From NCBI RefSeq assembly GCF_003945545.1, contig NZ_CP029617.1, positions 4,289,001 to 4,353,000 on the forward strand: a DNA stretch of 64,000 nucleotides, written 5' to 3'. Origin of the DNA: Streptomyces sp. WAC 01529 (lineage in GTDB: Bacteria > Actinomycetota > Actinomycetes > Streptomycetales > Streptomycetaceae). Both the position numbers and the translations under genes were made by a program. Under the pieces are notes generated by a model that saw nothing but the letters and a program-made list of their open reading frames with translations, was not told where the DNA came from and searched no databases. Below are positions 9,742 through 19,094 of this stretch, one piece after another (within the stretch, counting starts at the first letter, position 1; each line of letters begins with the position of its first letter).

Positions 9742-10935
9742 ATGAGCACCAAGGACTTCATCGAGAAGGACTACTACAAGGTCCTCGGCGTCCCCAAGGA
9801 CGCCACCGAAGCCGAGATCAAGAAGGCGTACCGGAAGCTCGCCCGCGAGAACCACCCGGACGCCAACACGGGCAACGTCAAGGCGGAGGAGCGCTTCAAG
9901 GAGATCTCCGAGGCGAACGACATCCTCGGGGACCCCAAGAAGCGCAAGGAGTACGACGAAGCGCGTGCTCTCTTCGGCAACGGCGGATTCCGGCAGGGCC
10001 CCGGAGGCGGCGGCGGTTCGTTCAACTTCGACCTGGGCGACCTCTTCGGAGGCGGCGCCCCGGGCGGTGGTGGAGCGGCCGGCGGCGGCTTCGGGGGCGG
10101 TCTCGGTGACGTCTTCGGGGGCCTGTTCAACCGCGGCGGCGCGGGTGCCGGTTCGGGCACGCGTACGCAGCCGAGGCGCGGCCAGGACATCGAGTCCGAG
10201 GTCACGCTGAGCTTCACGGAGGCGGTGGACGGCGCGACGGTGCCGTTGCGCATGTCCTCCCAGGCCGCCTGCAAGGCCTGTTCCGGCACCGGCGACAAGA
10301 ACGGCACGCCGCGCGTGTGCCCGACCTGCGTCGGCACGGGCCAGGTCTCGCGGGGCGGTGGCGGCGGTTTCTCGCTGACCGACCCGTGCGTGGACTGCAA
10401 GGGCCGGGGCCTGATCGCCCAGGACCCGTGCGAGGTCTGCGCCGGTTCGGGGCGCGCGAAGTCGTCCCGCACCATGCAGGTGCGGATCCCGGCGGGGGTG
10501 AGCGACGGCCAGCGGATCAGGCTCCGCGGCAAGGGCGCACCCGGCGAGCGGGGCGGCCCGGCCGGTGACCTCTACGTGGTGGTGCACGTCGACGCCCACC
10601 CGGTCTTCGGCCGCAAGGGCGACAACCTCACGGTCACGGTTCCGGTGACGTACCCCGAGGCGGCGCTGGGCGGCGAGGTCAAGGTCCCGACCCTGGGCGG
10701 ACCCGCCGTCACCCTGAAGCTGCCCGCGGGCACGCCCAACGGCCGTACGATGCGGGCCCGCGGAAAGGGCGCCCTCCGCAAGGACGGCACCCGGGGCGAC
10801 CTGCTGGTGACGGTCGAGGTGACCGTGCCGACGTCGCTGAGCGACGGGGCGAAGGAAGCCCTGGAGTCCTACCGCGAGGCGACCGCGGGCGACGACCCGC
10901 GGGCAGAACTGTTCCAGGCCGCGAAGGGAGCATGA
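9742..10935 (+). CDS. dnaJ: Chaperone protein DnaJ
   Basis: 397 residues, GGAGG-type site at 9727-9740 before the ATG. Contains a J domain (residues 9-75, HPD in ENHPDAN), a long Gly/Phe linker to about 150 that is richer in glycine than usual, four zinc motifs of the CxxCxGxG type between 176 and 235 (CKACSGTG, CPTCVGTG, CVDCKGRG, CEVCAGSG) and the C-terminal substrate-binding domains. It delivers substrates to DnaK and stimulates its ATPase. Third gene of the operon, two bases from hspR. Confidence 0.97.
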   Translation: MSTKDFIEKDYYKVLGVPKDATEAEIKKAYRKLARENHPDANTGNVKAEERFKEISEANDILGDPKKRKEYDEARALFGNGGFRQGPGGGGGSFNFDLGDLFGGGAPGGGGAAGGGFGGGLGDVFGGLFNRGGAGAGSGTRTQPRRGQDIESEVTLSFTEAVDGATVPLRMSSQAACKACSGTGDKNGTPRVCPTCVGTGQVSRGGGGGFSLTDPCVDCKGRGLIAQDPCEVCAGSGRAKSSRTMQVRIPAGVSDGQRIRLRGKGAPGERGGPAGDLYVVVHVDAHPVFGRKGDNLTVTVPVTYPEAALGGEVKVPTLGGPAVTLKLPAGTPNGRTMRARGKGALRKDGTRGDLLVTVEVTVPTSLSDGAKEALESYREATAGDDPRAELFQAAKGA

Positions 10936-10936
10936 G

Positions 10937-11398
10937 ATGGACGGCCGTCGTCGACAGTCCGGTTTCAGTAGGGCGTACCAACTCACCGACGAGACGCCGG
11001 TGTACGTCATCTCGGTGGCCGCACAGCTGAGCGGCCTCCACCCGCAGACCCTGCGTCAGTACGACCGCCTCGGCCTGGTCTCCCCGGACCGCACCGCGGG
11101 CCGCGGCCGACGCTACTCCGCCCGCGACATCGAACTGCTGCGCACCGTGCAGCAGTTGTCGCAGGAGGAGGGGATCAACCTCGCCGGCATCAAGCGCATC
11201 ATCGAGCTGGAGAACCAGGTCGCCGCGCTCCAGTCCCGCGTCGCGGAGCTGTCCGCGGCCGTGGAGGGAGCGGCCGCCGCCATGCAGCAGCGCGAGGCGG
11301 CGGTGCACGCCTCGTACCGCCGCGACCTGGTCCCGTACCAGGACGTGCAGCAGGCGAGCGCGCTGGTGGTGTGGCGTCCCAAGAGGGCGACGGAGTAG
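10937..11398 (+). CDS. hspR: Heat-shock repressor HspR (MerR family)
   Basis: 153 residues, ATG one base after the dnaJ stop. A MerR-type helix-turn-helix occupies residues 18-90 (VYVISVAAQLSGLHPQTLRQ, then YDRLGLVSPDR and RRYSARDIELLRTVQQL), followed by a coiled-coil helix. HspR binds HAIR sequences and represses dnaK and clpB until heat draws off its partner DnaK. HAIR sites are present here at 7020-7092 and 15522-15542, so both known targets are in the window. Last gene of the operon; a strong terminator follows. Confidence 0.96.
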   Translation: MDGRRRQSGFSRAYQLTDETPVYVISVAAQLSGLHPQTLRQYDRLGLVSPDRTAGRGRRYSARDIELLRTVQQLSQEEGINLAGIKRIIELENQVAALQSRVAELSAAVEGAAAAMQQREAAVHASYRRDLVPYQDVQQASALVVWRPKRATE

Positions 11399-11423
11399 CT
11401 CGGCGATCTCTGTGCGCGAAGCC

Positions 11424-11461
11424 CGTCGGGGCCGGGAGGTGGGAACCTCCCGGCCCCGACG
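11424..11461 (+). terminator. Terminator of the dnaK operon
   Basis: Perfect 17-bp stem (11424-11440 with 11445-11461) and a GGAA-type four-base loop, 26 bases past the hspR stop. No clear U tract, as is common for terminators in this genus. Confidence 0.85.
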
Positions 11462-11520
11462 CGCGTTGCGTCTGACGACCTGAAGTGATTGTCGGTGCTG
11501 GGGGAAGTGGGTAGTTCGGC

Positions 11521-12069
11521 ATGGCCATGGTGGGACTGTTCTGGATCGCCGAGGGGGACGTGTACGTGGGGGCGAAGCCGTCCGGCCTCGCCCCCGGGGT
11601 GCGCCTGACGCCGGAAGGCGTGGTGGCCCTAGGCGACAAGCAGTCGGCGTTCTGGCCCTGGGAGGACGTCCACTCGCTGACCATCGACGACGTCCCGGTG
11701 AAGTCCCTCAAGCGTCGGCTTGGCGCGGCCGTCGACATGGTCCTGACGGTCGGCCTGGGCGGCACGGACGGGGCCCCCACGATGACCGTCCGCGTGGGCG
11801 GCCCCGACGGCGCCGAGACGGAACTGACGGCTTACACGGCGGCGGCGGTCGGCTACTCCGCCACGGAGTACGACCTCTCCCGAACCCTTCTGGCCGGTCT
11901 CACCCAGGGCGCGGGCACCCTCCTGACGACGCTGACGGCGATGGCGGAGTGGGGGCGGCGGCACGAGGGCGGCTCGCCCCGGGCGGCCGCGCGGGAGGCG
12001 CTGCTGCGGGAGTGGCTGGCGGTGGCGGACGCTACTGAGCCCGGTCGAGGAGGCCTGAGCGGCCGATGA
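11521..12069 (+). CDS. Conserved hypothetical protein
   Basis: 182 residues from ATG 11521, or 180 from the ATG two codons later. No signal peptide or membrane segment is clear. The first 120 residues alternate short hydrophobic strands (LFWIAEGDVYVGAKPSG, VHSLTIDDVPVKSL, DMVLTVGLGG, MTVRVGGPDG) and could form a PH-like beta barrel; the rest is helical. I do not recognise a named family. The 3' end overlaps the convergent regulator gene by 38 bases. Transcribed alone, after the heat-shock terminator. Confidence 0.75.
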   Translation: MAMVGLFWIAEGDVYVGAKPSGLAPGVRLTPEGVVALGDKQSAFWPWEDVHSLTIDDVPVKSLKRRLGAAVDMVLTVGLGGTDGAPTMTVRVGGPDGAETELTAYTAAAVGYSATEYDLSRTLLAGLTQGAGTLLTTLTAMAEWGRRHEGGSPRAAAREALLREWLAVADATEPGRGGLSGR

Positions 12070-13006
12070 GGTAGCCGAGTTGGGCGCGGCTCTCGCTGCC
12101 GAGGGTGGCGGCGAGTTTGGCTATGTGGACGCGGGCGGTGCGGATGTTCATGCCCAGGCGGTCGGCTATCTCGGCGTCGGTGTGGCCCTCGACGAGGAGG
12201 CCGGCTATGGCGCGCTGGCGGGGGGTGACGCCGCCCTCGGAGATCTGCGGGGCGGCCTGGGGCCACATGGGGGTGGCCAGGCGCCACAGGCGCCAGAAGG
12301 TGGTGGCGAAGTAGGCGACGAGGGCCGGGTGGCGCAGCTCCAGGGCGATGCTGCGGTCCTTGCTCGCCGGGATGAACGCCACGGTCCGGTCGAACACGAA
12401 GAGGCGGTCGGTCACCTCGTCCAGGGTGCGGGCCTCGGCGTCGCCGTCGAGCTGTTCGAAGTAGGCGAGCACGGGCAGGGAATGGCGCGTCGTGTGCTGG
12501 TAGAGGGTCCGCATCCGGCAGCCCCGGCTGAGGATCCCCTGGTCCCGGGGGAAGGCCTCGGCCAGCGTCTCGGGCGGGCGGGTGCCGCCGGGCTGGATGG
12601 CGAGGAACTCCTCGGTGACGTCGTTCATGGCGCGGTCGATGGCCGAGTTGATGCGCTCGACGCCGTCGAGGACGGTGATCGCGGGGGGCTCGGTGGCGGG
12701 GGACAGCCGCGCGTCGAGAGCGATGAGCGGCGCGACCGCCGCGGTCAGCCGTGCCTCGCGGGCGCGCTCGTCGCTGATGTGGTCCTCGATGGCGCGCAGC
12801 AGGCGGGGCAGGGCGGTGGCGGGGGTGCTGGGGCGCAGCCAGCGCATGTCGTCGAGGTCGGGGTGGAGGAGGCCGAAGTCGATGAGGCAGGGGGTGCGGG
12901 CGGCGTCCTTGCTGGGGATCCTGCCGGTGTGGAGGGCGCGGGCGTACACGGCGAGGCCGGCTTCGCACAGCTCTTCCACCGCGTGGGGCGCGTGCTGGTC
13001 GGCCAT
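12032..13006 (-). CDS. LuxR-type regulator with TrmB/PLD-like sensor domain (1)
   Basis: 324 residues. The C-terminus (about 258-318) is a LuxR-type helix-turn-helix (TPRQRAIAGLLVEGHTDAEI, then ADRLGMNIRTARVHIAKL). The N-terminal 250 residues resemble the helical-plus-phospholipase-D-like sensor found in many orphan streptomycete LuxR/TrmB regulators, including the segment MRTLYQHTTRHSLPVLAYFE and FDRTVAFIPASKDRSIALEL; there is no receiver domain, so it is not a response regulator. Paralogous along its whole length to the next gene. A long perfect palindrome 71-96 bp upstream could be its operator. Its ligand is unknown; it lies beside a candidate exported peptide gene. Confidence 0.85.
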   Translation of the reverse strand: MADQHAPHAVEELCEAGLAVYARALHTGRIPSKDAARTPCLIDFGLLHPDLDDMRWLRPSTPATALPRLLRAIEDHISDERAREARLTAAVAPLIALDARLSPATEPPAITVLDGVERINSAIDRAMNDVTEEFLAIQPGGTRPPETLAEAFPRDQGILSRGCRMRTLYQHTTRHSLPVLAYFEQLDGDAEARTLDEVTDRLFVFDRTVAFIPASKDRSIALELRHPALVAYFATTFWRLWRLATPMWPQAAPQISEGGVTPRQRAIAGLLVEGHTDAEIADRLGMNIRTARVHIAKLAATLGSESRAQLGYLIGRSGLLDRAQ

Positions 13007-13076
13007 GCGGGCTCCCTCCTGCTTGGTTGAAGCGACGCGATTCTATGCAGGCGGGTGCCCGGTCGGCGGGCGTGCA

Positions 13077-13102
13077 GTGTGTGAAGTGTCTACTTCACAC
13101 AC
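13077..13102. promoter_or_regulatory. Perfect palindrome upstream of the first LuxR-type gene
   Basis: Eleven-base arms (GTGTGTGAAGT, 13077-13087, and its complement at 13092-13102) around GTCT. It lies in the 210-bp gap between the two regulator genes, and the rest of that gap shows no gene. The dyad suits a dimeric helix-turn-helix protein. Confidence 0.6.
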
Positions 13103-13216
13103 CATCGACGCACCCGGACCCGGATCAGCCGCTTCAGGGCTCCCGGCGGAGAATTCCCGGCCGCCCGGTCCCGGCGTCCGTCGGCTCGTCCGGGCCGTGC
13201 GGGTGGGCCCGCGTGG

Positions 13217-14206
13217 TCACTTGGAGCGGTCCTGGTCCAGGATCCCCGACTGGGCGATGAGGTAGCCGAGCTGGGCGCGGCTGCCGCTGCCGAGGGCCGC
13301 GGCGATCTTGGCGATGTGGGCGCGGCAGGTGCGGACGTTCATGCCGAGGCGGCGGGCGATGGCCTCGTCGACGTGGCCCTCGACCAGGAGCCTGGCTATG
13401 GAGCGCTGGACGCCGGTGATGCCGTCCGTGGGCGGGTCGTAGGGAGCCTCCTCCAGGAGGGGGGCGGCCCGCTGCCACAACTGCTCGAAGACCTTGGCCA
13501 GGTACTCGACCAGGCCCGGGTGGCGCAGTTCCAGGGCTATTTGACGGTCGTCGCGGGCGGGGATGAAGGCGACGGTGCGGTCGAAGATCATCAGTCGTTC
13601 GATGAGTTCCTCGAGCGTGCGCACCTCGACCTTGCCCTGCCTCATGTACTCCGCGTAGGCGATGGTGCCCTGGCTGTGCCTGGCGGTGTGCTGGTAGAGC
13701 GTGCGCATGGTGATGCCCCGCTCGATGATGCCCTGACTCCGTTTCACCGCCTCGGTGAGGATGGCCTCGCTGCGTCCGCCGCCCGGCTGGACCGTCAGGA
13801 TCTCCGACTTGCACTCGGCCGTGGCGATGCCGATGGCCGCGTTGATGCGGGTGACGCCCTCCAGAACCGTGATCGCGTGGACCGAGGGGCGGTCCTGGGC
13901 GCTGATGGCCATGAATGGCTCGAAAACATCGGTCAACTCGACCGCGAGGGCCCTGCGCTCCTGAATCTCGCGTTCCAGAGGCCTGAGGCGCTGCGCGAGG
14001 ACGGAGGTGGGTGGAACTGGGCGAAGCCAGTCCGCGTCATCCGGATCGGGATCCAGGAGAGCGAACTCCATCAGACAGGGAGCGGCTTCCGCTTCGGCCC
14101 GGCCGATGCGTCCGGTGCGCAGCGCGCTGGCGTAAAGCCTCTTGCCCTCGTCGCATAGTTCGGCCATGGAGTGTGGATGTGCCCGAATTGGGCTGTTCGT
14201 TGTCAT
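13217..14206 (-). CDS. LuxR-type regulator with TrmB/PLD-like sensor domain (2)
   Basis: 329 residues, paralogous to the preceding gene: same opening (HSMAELCDEGKRLYASALRT versus HAVEELCEAGLAVYARALHT), same central ITMRTLYQHTARHS and FDRTVAFIPA elements and the same C-terminal LuxR helix-turn-helix (ARRLGMNVRTCRAHIAKIAA). No receiver domain. It is transcribed divergently from the exported-peptide gene with 107 bp between the start codons, the usual layout of a local regulator and its target. The sensor half probably binds a ligand; a processed form of the neighbouring peptide is an attractive but untested candidate. Confidence 0.86.
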   Translation of the reverse strand: MTTNSPIRAHPHSMAELCDEGKRLYASALRTGRIGRAEAEAAPCLMEFALLDPDPDDADWLRPVPPTSVLAQRLRPLEREIQERRALAVELTDVFEPFMAISAQDRPSVHAITVLEGVTRINAAIGIATAECKSEILTVQPGGGRSEAILTEAVKRSQGIIERGITMRTLYQHTARHSQGTIAYAEYMRQGKVEVRTLEELIERLMIFDRTVAFIPARDDRQIALELRHPGLVEYLAKVFEQLWQRAAPLLEEAPYDPPTDGITGVQRSIARLLVEGHVDEAIARRLGMNVRTCRAHIAKIAAALGSGSRAQLGYLIAQSGILDQDRSK

Positions 14207-14223
14207 TGCTCCACCCCCCAGGG

Positions 14224-14285
14224 TCCTGAACGTGCAGGAACATGATGCATCGCTTCTGTGGTGTTCGCATGGCTGAATGAGCCAT
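14224..14285. promoter_or_regulatory. Two small dyads between regulator and peptide gene
   Basis: TCCTG-N6-CAGGA at 14224-14239 and ATGGCT-N5-AGCCAT at 14269-14285, both within the 107-bp divergent region. Either could be an operator shared by the regulator and the peptide operon. I cannot place a convincing -10/-35 pair. Confidence 0.4.
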
Positions 14286-14313
14286 CGTCATGGAAGGCCG
14301 GGGGAGAGTCGCG

Positions 14314-14550
14314 ATGGAAGTGAGGACGAAGCCCGCTATGTGCATGGGAATGCTTCGCTCGGTGCTTGTCGGTGCCTTCTCTGTTGGGTTGGCCGTCACC
14401 GCGTTCAGCGGTCTTGGGGTGAGCTCGGATTACGAGTCCACGGCCGTGGATGTCTCGACACCCGATGTGAGGCCACTGGACATCATCTGGAACTCGACTC
14501 CAGGCGACATAATTTGGGATTCTGGCTCGAAGGGAGCGGTCAGGTCATGA
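14314..14550 (+). CDS. Small exported peptide precursor with repeated DIIW motif
   Basis: 78 residues from ATG 14314, preferred over ATG 14290 because GGGGGAG lies seven bases upstream. Residues 1-15 are basic (MEVRTKPAMCMGMLR), 16-36 hydrophobic (SVLVGAFSVGLAVTAFSGLGV), so a signal peptide or signal anchor is likely, with cleavage possible near SS-DYES. The remaining 40 residues are acidic and end in two copies of a nine-residue unit, DIIWNSTPG and DIIWDSGSK. The two copies use different synonymous codons. The stop overlaps the next start as ATGA. I know no named family. Divergent from a LuxR-type regulator, it is a candidate signalling peptide or modified-peptide precursor. Confidence 0.7.
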   Translation: MEVRTKPAMCMGMLRSVLVGAFSVGLAVTAFSGLGVSSDYESTAVDVSTPDVRPLDIIWNSTPGDIIWDSGSKGAVRS

Positions 14551-14906
14551 GTACTCCCCCCGACGACCGCACCTTCCGCCGAGAAATGGCCACCGCCTAC
14601 CGCTCCGGTTGGCACTTCATCGATCTCGTGACCGCGATCCCCCATCGCGGCGACTCGCTGATGGTGACCCTGCTCGGTGAGCCGATCGTCGTCACGCGGG
14701 ACGACGAGGAGGAGATCCGGGCCTACCGGTGCCTCCGCCGACCGCGAGGCGCGCCCCAGCCCGTGCGCTGTGCCGTGCGGTACGGGATGGTCTTCGTCAA
14801 TCTCGACCGGCGCGACCACCAGCTCGTCGGAGAGCAGGAGCAGCAGGACCCCGGGGCGATGTCGAACGCCCCGGACAGCATCACAGCCACCCCCCGCAGT
14901 GCCTGA
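14547..14906 (+). CDS. Truncated Rieske-oxygenase-like protein lacking Fe-S ligands
   Basis: 119 residues, start overlapping the peptide gene stop (ATGA), hence translationally coupled. Residues 20-50 (GWHFIDLVTAIPHRGDSLMV, then LLGEPIVVTRDDEEEIRAYR) match the opening of a Rieske ring-hydroxylase alpha subunit, and YGMVFVNLD matches the strand just after such a domain. The iron-sulphur motifs are missing: where CxH is expected there is CLRRPRGA, and the CxxH segment is shortened to CAVRYG. It therefore cannot bind a normal 2Fe-2S cluster. It may be a peptide-binding or immunity-like remnant, or an unrelated fold. Function unknown. Confidence 0.7.
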   Translation: MSTPPDDRTFRREMATAYRSGWHFIDLVTAIPHRGDSLMVTLLGEPIVVTRDDEEEIRAYRCLRRPRGAPQPVRCAVRYGMVFVNLDRRDHQLVGEQEQQDPGAMSNAPDSITATPRSA

Positions 14907-14950
14907 CGCGATTCCCCCGTCGTTGTAAATCGCGCAGGCGCTTCCCCCAG

Positions 14951-14990
14951 CAGCGGCGCCACCGTGGACCTGAACACGGTGGCGCCGCTG
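14951..14990. terminator. Terminator between convergent genes
   Basis: Perfect 16-bp stem (14951-14966 with 14975-14990) and eight-base loop, between the stop of the Rieske-like gene and the stop of the convergent oxidase-family gene. Can serve both strands. Confidence 0.85.
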
Positions 14991-15033
14991 TGGTGTGTGC
15001 GGGTGGTGTGTGCAAGGGGTGCGGGCGGAAGGC

Positions 15034-15483
15034 CTACGCCTTGCCCAGCGCCCGCGTCACCGCGATCTCGATGAGCACCCGGTCCGGGTTGGGCGAGGGG
15101 CGCCGCCCGTAGCGCGCCTCGTAGCGCAGCTCCGCCGCCTCGATCTCCGCCGGTTCCGTGCGGATCGTCGCGTGCCCCTCCAGCGTCGCCCAGCGCCGGC
15201 CCTCGAACTGGCAGACCGCCACCCGCGCCCCGGGGTCGTCCGTCACGCCCGTCGCCAGGAGGATGTGGACGACCTTGCGGCTCGTCTTGCGCGCGAGCAC
15301 GCGGGCGGTGCCGGTCTCCGGGTCGTACGTCACGCCGACCGGGACCACGTGCGGGGTGCCGTCCGGGCGCAGTGTGGTCAAGGTGCACAGGTGCCGTTCG
15401 CGCCAGAAGCTGAGGTAGGGCTCCGGTGGATCGCGCGGGTCGATCCGGGGGACCCGGGGGGCGGCAGCGGGGTTTGCGCTCAT
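15034..15483 (-). CDS. Pyridoxamine-phosphate-oxidase-fold (PPOX class) F420-dependent-type protein
   Basis: 149 residues, a split-barrel flavin/F420-binding protein. Typical features are FWRERHLCTLTTLRPDGTPH near residue 27, VVPVGVTYDPETGTARVLARKTSRK in the cofactor phosphate region and VAVCQFEGRRWATLEGHATI. In actinobacteria such small PPOX proteins usually use F420H2 to reduce enones, quinones or tetrapyrroles; the substrate cannot be told. Divergent from clpB, with the clpB HAIR operator 39 bp from its start, so it may respond to HspR too. Confidence 0.85.
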   Translation of the reverse strand: MSANPAAAPRVPRIDPRDPPEPYLSFWRERHLCTLTTLRPDGTPHVVPVGVTYDPETGTARVLARKTSRKVVHILLATGVTDDPGARVAVCQFEGRRWATLEGHATIRTEPAEIEAAELRYEARYGRRPSPNPDRVLIEIAVTRALGKA

Positions 15484-15521
15484 GGGTACGGAACATAGCC
15501 GCCCCGCCTCCCCAAAGTTTC

Positions 15522-15542
15522 CTTGAGTGGAATAGACTCAAC
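15522..15542. promoter_or_regulatory. HAIR operator for HspR at clpB
   Basis: CTTGAGT-N7-ACTCAAC, 13 of 14 arm bases identical to the HspR site, 78 bp before the clpB start. Confirms clpB as an HspR-regulon member here. It also lies 39 bp upstream of the divergent PPOX gene. Confidence 0.9.
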
Positions 15543-15562
15543 TTTGTGTACGTTGATCTAGT

Positions 15563-15597
15563 CAGAGTCACTCGTTGACTCAGAGTCACTCGTTGAC
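15563..15597 (+). repeat. 17-bp direct repeat in the clpB leader
   Basis: CAGAGTCACTCGTTGAC occurs at 15563-15579 and again at 15581-15597, an exact duplication with an 18-bp period. It lies between the HAIR site and the clpB ribosome-binding site. Confidence 0.85.
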
Positions 15598-15619
15598 GCC
15601 GTAAGGAGGGCACGCGCAC

Positions 15620-18229
<2,610 letters not shown>

Positions 18230-18264
18230 CGGCCTCGCGTCTGCCCCGGTCTGTCGTTCGCCGG

Positions 18265-18383
18265 GTGCGGCGGGTCTGTTGGTTGCTCGCGCAGTTCCCC
18301 GCGCCCCTACGGGGCACGACCCCGTCCGGAGCGCCCCGTCAGGGGCGCGGGGAACTGCGCGACCAGCCACACGCTGTCCGCAG
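18265..18383. repeat. Extragenic repeat family A, inverted pair
   Basis: Two copies face each other: a minus-strand copy (18265-18308) and a plus-strand copy (18331-18383). Their cores form 22-bp perfect arms (18287-18308 with 18341-18362). The plus copy ends with the N9-CCGCAG tail, and the minus copy has GCCGCA one base shifted. The pair sits between clpB and the next gene and may act as a terminator. Confidence 0.8.
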
Positions 18384-18482
18384 ACGGCGAACGGCGGAAA
18401 CACGGCAGACGAGCAGCCGGGCTTGCCCCGGGGGGCCCACCCTGGGAGAGGATGGGCCCATCCATACGAAGGGACAAAGCAC

Positions 18483-19022
18483 GTGAGCATCGACCCGTCC
18501 TCGATTCCGAATTTCGGGGGACAGCCCGAACCGCAGCAGGGCGCAGGACCGGCGGGCCCCGTCGTCCCCGACCAGGACCTCGTCAAGCAGCTCCTGGACC
18601 AGATGGAGCTGAAGCACGTCGTCGACGACGAGGGTGACCTCGCGGCGCCGTGGGAGGAGTTCCGTACGTACTTCATGTTCCGCGGCGAGGACGACCAGCA
18701 GGTCTTCTCGGTGCGGACGTTCTACGACCGGCCCCACCAGATCGAGCAGAAGCAGCAGCTTCTGGAGTCGATCGACGACTGGAACCGCCGCACGCTGTGG
18801 CCCAAGGTCTACAGCCACACGCACGACGACGGCACGGTCCGCCTCATCGGCGAGGCCCAGATGCTGATCGGCACCGGAGTCTCCCTGGAGCACTTCGTGT
18901 CGTCGACCGTCAGCTGGGTGCGCGCCGCGATCGAGTTCGACCGCTGGCTCGTCGAGCAGCTGGGCCTGGAGTCCGAGGTCGACTCCGCCGAGGGCGAGAA
19001 GCCGGGTGACGACGAGGCCTGA
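18483..19022 (+). CDS. YbjN domain-containing protein
   Basis: 179 residues from GTG 18483, with AAGGGA ten bases upstream. After a 30-residue Pro/Gly/Gln-rich lead, the body matches the YbjN (type III secretion chaperone-like) fold: AAPWEEFRTYFMFRGEDDQ, then VFSVRTFYDRP, NRRTLWPKVYSHTHDDG and GVSLEHFVSSTVSWVRAAIEFDRWL. An acidic tail closes it. The family is widespread in actinobacteria with no settled function. Convergent with an aminotransferase gene across a shared terminator. Confidence 0.85.
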   Translation: MSIDPSSIPNFGGQPEPQQGAGPAGPVVPDQDLVKQLLDQMELKHVVDDEGDLAAPWEEFRTYFMFRGEDDQQVFSVRTFYDRPHQIEQKQQLLESIDDWNRRTLWPKVYSHTHDDGTVRLIGEAQMLIGTGVSLEHFVSSTVSWVRAAIEFDRWLVEQLGLESEVDSAEGEKPGDDEA

Positions 19023-19037
19023 GGGCCCGTACGCACG

Positions 19038-19077
19038 CGAGAGCCCGGCCGGGCGTGACACCCCGGCCGGGCTCTCG
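19038..19077. terminator. Bidirectional terminator
   Basis: Sixteen-base-pair perfect stem (19038-19053 with 19062-19077) and eight-base loop, between the stops of two convergent genes at 19022 and 19095. Confidence 0.88.
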
Positions 19078-19094
19078 GCGTACCGGCGGCCGCC

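Noticed and set aside
18265..18383. Insertion sequence with inverted ends
   Set aside because: The 22-bp inverted arms enclose only 32 bases and there is no transposase; they are two facing copies of an extragenic repeat.
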